Part shown: positions 1-6,434 of the stretch, piece after piece
Layout of the letters: every line of letters begins with the position of its first letter
Numbering within the stretch: the first letter of the stretch is position 1
Assembly: GCA_021797225.1 (NCBI GenBank)
Contig: JAKAAE010000081.1
Location: 1-7,259, forward strand
Reading direction: 5' to 3'
DNA length: 7,259 nt
Origin: Thermoplasmata archaeon
Lineage (GTDB): Archaea > Thermoplasmatota > Thermoplasmata > Thermoplasmatales > Thermoplasmataceae
Notes under the pieces: model-generated
What the model was told of the DNA's origin: nothing
Seen by the model: the letters and a program-made list of their open reading frames with translations, nothing else
The model's database searches: none
Position numbers and translations under genes: made by a program

Positions 1-282
1 ATATAAATCCAATTCCTTCCTGAGTTTGAGTATAACGCCCTGTTCCATTATTCCAGGCTTAACCCGGAAATCCCCTACAGCACCAAAGAATATGGATTTG
101 TAACCTTTTAAATCATTAATTTCCTTATCCGTTACTGTTATCCCATTGTTTATATATCGTTGAGATGAGATATCATAGTAAACAAAGTTAAGTGATTGAT
201 CTACTGAATACAGCATTTCACATACTTGGGGAATTATTTCCTTTCCAATCCCATCTCCAGGGATAACCGCTATATCTACCAT
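1..282 (-). CDS. leuB: 3-isopropylmalate dehydrogenase, N-terminal part (runs off window)
   Basis: This is the 5' part (94 codons) of a gene continuing beyond position 1. The protein begins MVDIAVIPGDGIGKEIIPQV, the nucleotide-binding start of the isocitrate/isopropylmalate dehydrogenase family, and later shows FFGAVGDFRVKPGIMEQG and LKLRKELDLY, which match the family motifs GAVGDPRV and LKLRxELDLY. The enzyme oxidises and decarboxylates 3-isopropylmalate with NAD in the cytoplasm, the third step of leucine synthesis. The ATG at 282 overlaps the end of leuD by 7 nt (ATGGTAG), and GAGGT lies 7 nt upstream of it. Context after leuC and leuD favours LeuB over homoisocitrate or tartrate dehydrogenase, which share this N-terminus. 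One oddity is Phe where GDPRV usually has Pro. The catalytic residues are outside the window. Confidence 0.93.
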   Translation of the reverse strand, partial: MVDIAVIPGDGIGKEIIPQVCEMLYSVDQSLNFVYYDISSQRYINNGITVTDKEINDLKGYKSIFFGAVGDFRVKPGIMEQGVILKLRKELDLY

Positions 283-758
283 TTTCCGGACCTCACATAA
301 TTTATAAGTCCGTTGCTTTCAATGATATTTTTTAAAAATTCAGGGTATTCCCTGAATTTTATCTCCTTTCCCCCGTATATTATTTTGCTGTTGCTGAAAT
401 CTACTGTAATTTTTTCAAGGCTATTGGCGGTAACCTTTGCCTCTATAACAGGAATTCCTGTATTTATAGCATTTCTGAAGAATATTCTTGCAAAGCTCTC
501 AGCAATAATACAGGAAATGCCTAAGCCCTTTATGGTAATCACAGCATGTTCCCTGCTAGATCCGGAACCAAAATTTTTACCTGCCACTATTATGTCCCCC
601 TTCTTTATGGATCCGGCTAGATCAGGATATTCGTTTTCCATGAAGTGTGGAGCCAGTTTATCTGGGTCTGAGGTATTCAGATACTTTGCCGGTATAATCT
701 GATCTGTGTCAACATTATCCCCTAATACAATTGCCCTTCCACTTATTATTGTTACCAT
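276..758 (-). CDS. leuD: 3-isopropylmalate dehydratase small subunit
   Basis: The 160-residue protein is the swivel-domain small subunit that pairs with LeuC to isomerise 2-isopropylmalate to 3-isopropylmalate in the cytoplasm. Recognisable motifs are GDNVDTDQIIPAKYLNT (residues 13-29), GKNFGSGSSREHA (60-72) and ESFARIFFRNAINTGIP (87-103). The length of about 160 residues is normal for the short archaeal/clostridial type of LeuD. The specificity loop reads YLNT, as in many bacterial short-type LeuD proteins, rather than the YLVY or YLRT known from methanogen paralogues. The ATG directly follows the leuC stop codon (TAA|ATG) and is preceded by GGAGG 8 nt upstream, inside leuC. The 3' end overlaps leuB by 7 nt. 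Homoaconitase is an alternative, but the leuA/leuB context argues for leucine synthesis. Confidence 0.94.
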   Translation of the reverse strand: MVTIISGRAIVLGDNVDTDQIIPAKYLNTSDPDKLAPHFMENEYPDLAGSIKKGDIIVAGKNFGSGSSREHAVITIKGLGISCIIAESFARIFFRNAINTGIPVIEAKVTANSLEKITVDFSNSKIIYGGKEIKFREYPEFLKNIIESNGLINYVRSGKW

Positions 759-2000
759 TTATATCTCCTCCGGCGTTCCTATTCTTCCCAGTATTGCAGA
801 TGCTGCAACTATTGACGGGTTGGCCAGGTAAACTCTGGATGTTTTATCGCCCATTCTTCCGATAAAGTTCCTGTTTGTGGATGATATGCAAACTTCATCT
901 GGACCTAACACGCCCATATAACCTCCGAGACATGCTCCACATGTTGTTCCTGAGAAATAACCGCCTGCCTCCACAATAGTATCTATAAGGCCTTCCCTCA
1001 GGGCCTGATTATAAACTTCCTGACTTGCAGGGACAACCATTAATCTAACTCTTCTATCCACCTTTCTGCCCTTTAATATTGAGGCTGCTTTTCTGATATC
1101 TTCTATTCTGCCGTTGGTACATGAACCGATATAAGCCTGATCAATCCTTTCATGTACTTCTGAAACATGTTTTACATTATCCGGTGAATTGGGAATTGCT
1201 ATGGATGGCTTTATTTCATCCATATTTATTTCTAATGTTTGTTCGAAGTCAGCACCATCATCGGATTTTACAATTTTATATTCACCGGTATTACGCTGCT
1301 TAAGGTATTCTACAGTTTTTTCATCGGTATCAAAAAATGAACATTTGGCACCTGCCTCTGTGGTCATATTGGCCATTGTCATTCTCTCATTTATATCTAT
1401 ATATTTTATATCTCCAGAAAATTCCATGCATTTATATGCTGCACCACCATTTTTTATTCTGGATAAAATATAGAGAATCATATCCTTTCCCTCAACTCCT
1501 TTAGGAGGCCTGCCCTTAAGATTTATTTTAATAGTTTCCGGGATTTTGAACCACATTTTCCCTGTGGCGAATATTACACCTGCCTCCGTGCTTCCGATGC
1601 CGGTTGATATGGCTGAAAGAGCCCCGTATGTATTTGTGTGTGAATCTGCCCCGGCAATAAGCCTGCCAGGTGCGGCAAAACCCTTTTCCATCATAACCTG
1701 ATGGCATACTCCGCCATTCCCAATATCGTAAAACCATGTTCCATTGTTCAGTGCAAAATCCTTTGATTTTTTATACTGTATTGCTGAATTTATATCCTTT
1801 GGAGGTATAAAATGGTCCGGGATGATTATAATTTTATCGCTTTTCGCTTTCATGCCCAGATCGTTAAATGCATCAATGGCTATAGGTGCTGTTATGTCAT
1901 TGGCCATAACGTAGTCTATATTTGCCACAACATAGTCTCCTGCCCTTGAATCGGTTCCACTTTTTTCTGAAAATATTTTTTCTGCTGCTGTTTTACTCAT
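759..2000 (-). CDS. leuC: 3-isopropylmalate dehydratase large subunit
   Basis: This 413-residue protein is the catalytic, 4Fe-4S-bearing large subunit of isopropylmalate isomerase and works with the adjacent LeuD. Signature motifs are PDHF near residues 61-64, GADSHTNTYGAL (117-128), YIGSCTNGR (290-298, cysteine 294), GTTCGACLGG (351-360, cysteines 354 and 357) and STNRNF (374-379). Cysteines 294, 354 and 357 are the three expected iron-sulfur ligands, so the enzyme looks intact. Length fits the archaeal type, shorter than the roughly 470-residue enterobacterial LeuC. The ATG at 2000 overlaps the end of the leuA-like gene by 8 nt (ATGAGTAA) and has GGTGG 6 nt upstream. The stop codon abuts the leuD start. 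Homoaconitase has the same fold, but the gene neighbourhood supports leucine synthesis. Confidence 0.95.
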   Translation of the reverse strand: MSKTAAEKIFSEKSGTDSRAGDYVVANIDYVMANDITAPIAIDAFNDLGMKAKSDKIIIIPDHFIPPKDINSAIQYKKSKDFALNNGTWFYDIGNGGVCHQVMMEKGFAAPGRLIAGADSHTNTYGALSAISTGIGSTEAGVIFATGKMWFKIPETIKINLKGRPPKGVEGKDMILYILSRIKNGGAAYKCMEFSGDIKYIDINERMTMANMTTEAGAKCSFFDTDEKTVEYLKQRNTGEYKIVKSDDGADFEQTLEINMDEIKPSIAIPNSPDNVKHVSEVHERIDQAYIGSCTNGRIEDIRKAASILKGRKVDRRVRLMVVPASQEVYNQALREGLIDTIVEAGGYFSGTTCGACLGGYMGVLGPDEVCISSTNRNFIGRMGDKTSRVYLANPSIVAASAILGRIGTPEEI

Positions 2001-3156
2001 TCTTTACCACCTGTAATAAATATTCATCATCAACTGTTTTATTCTCATTTTTTATTATTTTTAATATATCATTAATTTCTTCGTCTGTCTTATATATACC
2101 TTTATTTTCAAGTATGTATTTGATTGCTGCCCTTCCTGAGTGCTTCCCTATCACTATTCTCCTTTTTGTGCCAAAAATTTCTGGATTTATTGCCTCATAG
2201 GTTTTAGGATTATTTATTATTCCCTGGACATGTATTCCGGCTTCGTGTGAAAACGCATTTTCTCCAGTTATTGCCTTGTTTTTTTGGGGGATTATTCCGC
2301 TTGTAGCTGAAACATACCGCGAGATGCCGTACAGTTTTTCCATTTTTATATCAGTGTATGAATCTGAGAAACCATAAATTGATGATACTACCTCCTCCAG
2401 TGATGCATTCCCGGCCCTCTCGCCTATTCCGTTGACGGTTACCTGAACTTCGTCTGCACCGGCCATAATACCTGCTAATGTATTCGCTGTTGCCATCCCG
2501 AAATCGTTATGGCAGTGTACACTTATTTTTTTGTTTGTAAATTCTTTTATCCCTTTTGTAAAATAATACATAGACATTGGATTCATTATGCCTATGGTAT
2601 CAGGAAAATTTACAGTATCAACATCTATTGCCCTGATTATTCTTTTCATAAAATCCATATTGCTTCTTGTGGCATCTTCCGGTGAAAATATTACCCTGAG
2701 CCCGTGTGATCTGGCATATTCAACGGAATCAGTTATCCTGTCAAAAACCTGATCGCCGGACATTTTCAGCTTATACTTCATATGCATGTCTGATGTTGCT
2801 ATGAACAGGTGTATTATGCTGGAATTTGATTCTATGACTTTATCTATATCATTTCTGTTGCATCTTGCAAGTGAGCAGGTATTGTTTAAATCGTAATTGA
2901 TACGCTTCACAGCCGTTAGTTCATCCGGGGAGACAGCAGGGAATCCAGCCTCAATTATGTTTACTCCGGCATCGTTTAATCTCATTGCAATTTCATACTT
3001 TTCTTTCATCGAGAACGAAACCCCGGGTGTCTGTTCTCCATCTCTGAGTGTTGTGTCAAATATGCTTATTTTCTTCCTTATCGGCTCATATCCCTTCCTG
3101 CTATATTCTCCCATATTGAAAAAATCGCCATAGCCTCTACTATCATAAAAATACAT
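1993..3156 (-). CDS. leuA: 2-isopropylmalate synthase, short form without regulatory domain
   Basis: The 387-residue protein is a DRE-TIM metallolyase condensing acetyl-CoA with a 2-oxoacid, most likely 2-ketoisovalerate. Visible motifs are FDTTLRDGEQ (33-42, with the catalytic Arg38 and Asp39), IIEAGFPAVS (67-76), FIATSDMHMKYKLKMS (118-133), FSPEDATRS (157-165), NFPDTIG (183-189), HCHND metal site (214-218), NGIGERAGN (242-250) and HEAGIH (304-309). The EAGFP and N-x-PDT signatures favour isopropylmalate synthase over homocitrate synthase. Classical LeuA is around 500 residues or more with a C-terminal leucine-sensing domain; here the protein ends after the subdomain following the TIM barrel, so leucine feedback through that domain is not expected. 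The N-terminal 28 residues are rich in Tyr, Phe and Gly. The chosen ATG has GGAGGT 6 nt upstream; the internal Met15 lacks such a site. Citramalate synthase remains possible. Confidence 0.88.
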   Translation of the reverse strand: MYFYDSRGYGDFFNMGEYSRKGYEPIRKKISIFDTTLRDGEQTPGVSFSMKEKYEIAMRLNDAGVNIIEAGFPAVSPDELTAVKRINYDLNNTCSLARCNRNDIDKVIESNSSIIHLFIATSDMHMKYKLKMSGDQVFDRITDSVEYARSHGLRVIFSPEDATRSNMDFMKRIIRAIDVDTVNFPDTIGIMNPMSMYYFTKGIKEFTNKKISVHCHNDFGMATANTLAGIMAGADEVQVTVNGIGERAGNASLEEVVSSIYGFSDSYTDIKMEKLYGISRYVSATSGIIPQKNKAITGENAFSHEAGIHVQGIINNPKTYEAINPEIFGTKRRIVIGKHSGRAAIKYILENKGIYKTDEEINDILKIIKNENKTVDDEYLLQVVKNE

Positions 3157-3162
3157 CTTATT

Positions 3163-3168
3163 ACCTCC
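3163..3168 (-). promoter_or_regulatory. Shine-Dalgarno site of leuA
   Basis: The minus strand reads GGAGGTAATAAG followed by the ATG at 3156. This strong site decides the leuA start in favour of the longer reading over Met15, which has no purine-rich motif before it. It also shows that leuA is translated from a leadered mRNA, unlike the short ORF upstream. It lies directly after a T5 tract (minus strand of 3169-3173). Confidence 0.85.
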
Positions 3169-3176
3169 AAAAATCC

Positions 3177-3248
3177 TTTAATGAAGATAACGTTTAGTCA
3201 AGCAACAAAAAGTATAACTGCCTGATGAACGTTACGGAATTCATTAAA
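3177..3248 (-). promoter_or_regulatory. Nested inverted repeats around the leader ORF: candidate attenuator or operator
   Basis: On the plus strand TTTAATGAA (3177-3185) is perfectly complementary to TTCATTAAA (3240-3248), and inside it TAACGTT (3188-3194) is complementary to AACGTTA (3228-3234). Folded as minus-strand RNA they give a two-part stem whose loop carries the Leu codons. It is followed closely by GGATTTTT, a T5 tract of the kind that assists archaeal termination, and then the leuA ribosome binding site. A competing hairpin pairs AUGAA at the leader start (3244-3240) with UUCAU at 3229-3225 instead of the distal UUCAU at 3185-3181. If transcription starts exactly at 3244, only five bases of the outer 5' arm are in the RNA. 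The repeats could equally be a DNA operator overlapping the start site. Confidence 0.45.
3194..3244 (-). CDS. Candidate leucine leader peptide, 16 residues
   Basis: Reading the minus strand from the ATG at 3244 gives MNSVTFIRQLYFLLLD and a TAA at 3196-3194. Four of 16 codons are Leu (TTA, TTG, TTG, CTT), the last three consecutive near the end, which is the composition expected of a leu leader peptide. The ATG lies 31 nt downstream of the first T of a TATA box, so the transcript would start at or within a few nucleotides of the ATG and be translated leaderless. The stop codon is 37 nt before leuA, and inverted repeats overlap both ends of the ORF. The role, slowing ribosomes when charged leucyl-tRNA is scarce, is inferred. 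Short Leu-containing frames arise easily in AT-rich DNA, so chance is not excluded. Confidence 0.5.
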   Translation of the reverse strand: MNSVTFIRQLYFLLLD

Positions 3249-3281
3249 AAGTCAATATACATGATATTATATAAACTTTGT
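3244..3281 (-). promoter_or_regulatory. Promoter of the leu operon (BRE/TATA)
   Basis: On the minus strand CAAAG is followed by TTTATATAA (complement of 3275-3267). The first T of this box is 31 nt before the A of the leader ATG at 3244, the spacing normally seen between an archaeal TATA box and the transcription start. This predicts a start at or next to 3244 and a leader of about 88 nt before leuA. No second convincing TATA box lies nearer to leuA. Confidence 0.65.
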
Positions 3282-3380
3282 TATTAAATTTTCAAATATC
3301 ATTATCAGAAATTATATTTATGGACTGTAAAGATAGATTTCAATTATTTTCTTTTTAAATATATTTTCAGGATCACAAGT

Positions 3381-3419
3381 AGGAATATTTATATATAGTA
3401 AAATGATAGATAAATTCGG
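3381..3419 (+). promoter_or_regulatory. Promoter of the GNAT/transporter unit (TATA)
   Basis: TTTATATATA at 3388-3397 is a good archaeal TATA box. Its first T is 31 nt upstream of the GTG at 3419, so the predicted transcription start coincides with the start codon. No Shine-Dalgarno motif precedes the GTG, which is consistent with a leaderless mRNA. The geometry mirrors that of the divergent leu promoter. Confidence 0.6.
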
Positions 3420-5539
3420 TGCAAAACTCTCAAAAAGCAAAGGTACAAATCATCGACCTAAATTATAACTCTCCTGAACTTGAGCCATTCTATGAACTTT
3501 ACAGGAGTATTTTCCAGGTTTCTGAAAAGGATTATCTGGAAAATATTAAGAAACATTTACTTTATAAAACCACCGGATTTTATAGTCAGAACAATTATCA
3601 TGTCATAATAGCAAAGAAAACGGGGATAGTCGGCTTCCTTGTTGGATATTACTACAATAGTTCTTCATTCGGATTTATAGAATCCATAGGAGTTGATAAG
3701 GGAGTCAGGGGAAAAGGTATTTCAGGGTTGCTTTTAAAAGAATTCGAGATGTTAGCAAACAGGGACTCACGGAATTCCGTTAATGGGTTAAATGGTATTA
3801 TGGTAGAGGTTGAAGATCCACAGAAAACGGGCAGCGATAATAATTGCTTAACTTTCTGGGATCATTATTCCTATAAACTTGTATGCATTAATTACATTAA
3901 ACCCTCTTTCATGGATGGAAAATTACCAGAACAAAACCTCTTGTTATTAATTAAAAATCTAGATGGAGGATCGTATATAGAGGCAGAAATTCTTATATCG
4001 TTCTTGATTGATCACTTTAAATATGTTTTAAACAATGATAATCCTGAAAAAATAGAAGAATTTATCAAAATTAGGAGTGAGGTATCTTCGCATCCATATG
4101 TGACTTTAAGAAATGTTGGGCCTGCCCTGTTTAAGGGGGTGAGCATTCACTACCTGATAACATTGGATATTGGTACATATGTCACAAATCTCAGTGAATT
4201 TAAAGATGGACTTCTCGGGGCCCTGGGTTCAGACCGGCCGGAATGGAATATCATAAAATATGGATCTTTAATTGAAAAAAATCAAACAATAAATAACAGA
4301 GCAAATCCGCTTATATTTGCCAGGTATCTCCAGAATGATTTGAATTTTTCCACTTCTTACTTAACCAGAAGGTCTATAGTCAGATTTACCCGTCGATCTT
4401 GGGAAAACAGAGATGCCTCAGTTGAATTTGAAGCGGTACCAGGTAGGAAATATTCCGCTTATATGTCCACTTTAAGTTCCTATAATTCGATGGGTGTCCT
4501 AGGGCTTGAAATAATCCTAAGGTTCAATGGTTCAATATTTCCAGAGCTAATGATGGAAATGGTTGAGAGAAGTGAACTGAAGATTGATGCCCGGTCCATT
4601 GAATATATAGCAGAAAAAAAACTTAGAGATATATTCAATTTATTGAATGATGAAAAAGTTGTATTAAAAGATTACAATACATCGATTCAAATTTACCCCC
4701 TGATTATTTCCACTTCTTACAGTGGAAATCTGGACACAAAAACCTTATACGGTATCCTCAATGGAGACCCGAGTTATGATTCTGTATCAAAACAGGAAAT
4801 AGAAAGAAAGGTTGGATCTTCTATAGAAAGAGAAGACATCAGTATTGTCGATTCTATATTGGCGTATTACGAACTGGATTCAACATTTGTAGCATCGAGG
4901 AGCGAGGAGATAATCTTTAACACTATTGAAGAGATCACAGGATATACGGTTTCAGAGCTGGGCACAAAATGGCATGATGCCGGAACAATATATGAAATAA
5001 ATGAAATTGTGTTTTATAGTATGGAGGCTGAGTACGTAACAGAGATAGAACTGCTAAGAAACCAATTTACTATTCTAATGGAAATTGTTGAAAGGTATAC
5101 AGACAAGGGCTTATCAAACAATCTCCGTAAGGAACAAAAAAGACTGATAGCCGACGAAGATAGAATTGAGAGGAAAATGGTGGAAATTAACCTTATAGAT
5201 GTCGAGCGCTATACCCCGCTGAAAAGTGTACTTCAAAATAATCAGCATCAAATGGGAATCTCAGAACTAAAAGACAGGGCTACTCAGTTGCGGAGCCAGC
5301 TGTACAGGGAAACAAGTACTTTCTTTGACCTGGATCAGGCACATAAATCAAATATCCTGAACTTTCTAGTCGCTATTCTTATCATTAGCAGTTCCCTGAT
5401 AGCTTTTATGGATTCTTTGCACCATCCATATTTGTCGAACAACATTGAAATTGTAACAATTATTTCAGCATTAGTTTTGATAGTGTTATATCTCAAGCCA
5501 ATTAAAACTGACCAGGGTGGTAAAACTGGTGGAAAATAA
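3419..5539 (+). CDS. GNAT acetyltransferase fused to an unknown region with two C-terminal membrane helices
   Basis: The 706-residue protein has an N-terminal GNAT domain (about 8-160): the acetyl-CoA loop reads VDKGVRGKGISGLLL (92-106, with R97-G-K-G100), a later strand reads MVEVEDP (128-134), and FWDHYSYKLV (146-155) fits the family's C-terminal motif. Residues 170-530 are unrecognised mixed alpha/beta sequence. Residues about 535-645 look helical and possibly coiled-coil, rich in Glu, Lys and Arg. Two hydrophobic helices follow (about 645-663 and 676-692), so the protein is probably membrane-anchored at its C-terminus with the enzyme in the cytoplasm. That layout recalls CorA-like proteins, but the GMN motif is absent and the resemblance is weak. 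The GTG start is favoured because an in-frame TAG lies 12 nt upstream, the TATA spacing predicts leaderless initiation there, and the first internal Met (residue 111) would cut the GNAT domain. The substrate is unknown. The downstream transporter gene overlaps it. Confidence 0.8.
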   Translation: MQNSQKAKVQIIDLNYNSPELEPFYELYRSIFQVSEKDYLENIKKHLLYKTTGFYSQNNYHVIIAKKTGIVGFLVGYYYNSSSFGFIESIGVDKGVRGKGISGLLLKEFEMLANRDSRNSVNGLNGIMVEVEDPQKTGSDNNCLTFWDHYSYKLVCINYIKPSFMDGKLPEQNLLLLIKNLDGGSYIEAEILISFLIDHFKYVLNNDNPEKIEEFIKIRSEVSSHPYVTLRNVGPALFKGVSIHYLITLDIGTYVTNLSEFKDGLLGALGSDRPEWNIIKYGSLIEKNQTINNRANPLIFARYLQNDLNFSTSYLTRRSIVRFTRRSWENRDASVEFEAVPGRKYSAYMSTLSSYNSMGVLGLEIILRFNGSIFPELMMEMVERSELKIDARSIEYIAEKKLRDIFNLLNDEKVVLKDYNTSIQIYPLIISTSYSGNLDTKTLYGILNGDPSYDSVSKQEIERKVGSSIEREDISIVDSILAYYELDSTFVASRSEEIIFNTIEEITGYTVSELGTKWHDAGTIYEINEIVFYSMEAEYVTEIELLRNQFTILMEIVERYTDKGLSNNLRKEQKRLIADEDRIERKMVEINLIDVERYTPLKSVLQNNQHQMGISELKDRATQLRSQLYRETSTFFDLDQAHKSNILNFLVAILIISSSLIAFMDSLHHPYLSNNIEIVTIISALVLIVLYLKPIKTDQGGKTGGK
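5516..5520 (+). promoter_or_regulatory. Shine-Dalgarno site deciding the transporter start
   Basis: GGTGG followed by TAAAACTG and the GTG at 5529 closely resembles the leuC start region (GGTGG, TAAAGA, ATG). The spacing of 8 nt matches the 6-8 nt seen before the leu genes in this window. It favours GTG 5529 over GTG 5517, which lies inside the motif, and over ATG 5547, for which GGTGG at 5528-5532 is 14 nt away. Confidence 0.5.
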
Positions 5540-6434
5540 GGGTACGATGGGATATATCCTCTCATTTGCGTCTTCATTAACGTATTCAATATGGCTCGTT
5601 GGTTCAGGTTTTATAATTCTTACATCGCATGAAGGCTTTCCTATCTTCTATTTGCTGGTTATAATGTGTGTTGGCATGCTATTTTCCCTTATATTTGGTC
5701 TCCCCAGCTATGCAGGTAAGCGTACATTTATTTTATTTTTTTCGGGCATTCTATTTGGATTGGCAAATTTTGTATTATATTCCCTTATTAAATCCAATGA
5801 TATAACTGTAGCAAGCTCATTCGCTGAATTCAATGTTCTTTTTTTCCCTGTTCTACTGTATGCATTTAATAAAAAGAAAACCAAAGTTTCCAAATATATT
5901 ATTGGTCTAATTCTAGTCACTTTTGGACTGATCGTTGAAAACCTGGTTTCGAGGAGATCATACATTCTAACTCCACTGGATATCTTTCTTGGGGTTTTTA
6001 TGGGTTTCTTATATGCAGTAGCTACATATGGCATTTATCTGAGCATAGGTCATGAGAGCTCCTCTAACTCAGGTATATTTTATGTTTTCCTTGGGGAAAC
6101 CACAGTTCTTTTCTTACTCTGGTATTTATTAAAGTTTAAAATATATCCGGCCTTAAATCCCATTTCCGTAACAGTGTCTTTTATCATTGCTGCTGCACTT
6201 GTTATAGCCCTAAATCTGGAGATTAGAGGTTACCGTACCCTGAGAAATATCGGTCTGCGCCAAATAACTATAGGTAATATACTCTCCAACCTGGAACTAT
6301 TGCCAGTTATAGTCTTTGCATTTATTCTTTATCCATCACTTCGTGCAGAATATACAATTGGACTACTTCTGGTAACTGCAGGCATACTGGTAGTCTCTGT
6401 AGATATGGATAATTTCCACAGGATCTATAAATAA
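5529..6434 (+). CDS. DMT/EamA-like ten-helix transporter
   Basis: This very hydrophobic protein (301 residues from GTG 5529) shows ten likely membrane helices, at about 9-31, 38-57, 66-86, 94-113, 122-138, 150-171, 183-202, 211-229, 250-269 and 275-292. That is the 5+5 arrangement of the drug/metabolite transporter superfamily. Two segments resemble the repeated EamA pattern: ASSFAEFNVLFFPVLLY near the end of the first half, and SNLELLPVIVFAFILYPSL followed by a helix rich in Gly, Leu and Val near the C-terminus. It sits in the cytoplasmic membrane; the substrate cannot be read from sequence, though family members often export metabolites or amino acids. It overlaps the GNAT gene by 11 nt and is probably co-transcribed and translationally coupled to it. 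GTG 5517 and ATG 5547 are alternative starts. Confidence 0.8.
   Translation: MENKGTMGYILSFASSLTYSIWLVGSGFIILTSHEGFPIFYLLVIMCVGMLFSLIFGLPSYAGKRTFILFFSGILFGLANFVLYSLIKSNDITVASSFAEFNVLFFPVLLYAFNKKKTKVSKYIIGLILVTFGLIVENLVSRRSYILTPLDIFLGVFMGFLYAVATYGIYLSIGHESSSNSGIFYVFLGETTVLFLLWYLLKFKIYPALNPISVTVSFIIAAALVIALNLEIRGYRTLRNIGLRQITIGNILSNLELLPVIVFAFILYPSLRAEYTIGLLLVTAGILVVSVDMDNFHRIYK

Noticed and set aside
313..702. Open reading frame of about 129 codons on the plus strand within leuD
   Set aside because: It lies antisense to a clearly conserved LeuD frame, and its translation has no recognisable motif; it is a coding shadow.
1528..1737. Second minus-strand frame inside leuC
   Set aside because: It is out of frame with the conserved LeuC motifs, including GADSHT at residues 117-122, and has no features of its own.
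1922..2200. Hydrophobic plus-strand frame across the leuA/leuC junction
   Set aside because: Its Phe/Ser/Leu-rich translation is the complement of Lys/Glu/Asn-rich coding sequence at the end of leuA; there is no start signal.
3157..3250. T-box or other classical amino-acid riboswitch in the leuA leader
   Set aside because: The leader is under 100 nt, has no T-box-like conserved sequence or specifier stem, and T-boxes are not known from archaea.
3320..3358. Twelve-codon plus-strand ORF (MDCKDRFQLFSF) in the divergent control region
   Set aside because: It has no associated ribosome site and no amino-acid bias related to a pathway, unlike the leu leader ORF.
3769..3780. Perfect 12-bp palindrome ACGGAATTCCGT inside the GNAT gene, sharing ACGGAATTC with 3234-3242
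   Set aside because: It lies within conserved-looking coding sequence; a single short shared string between two sites is weak evidence for a regulator site.
5335..5589. Minus-strand frame of 84 codons opposite the end of the GNAT fusion gene
   Set aside because: It is antisense to the two membrane helices and the transporter start, with no ribosome site or recognisable motif.
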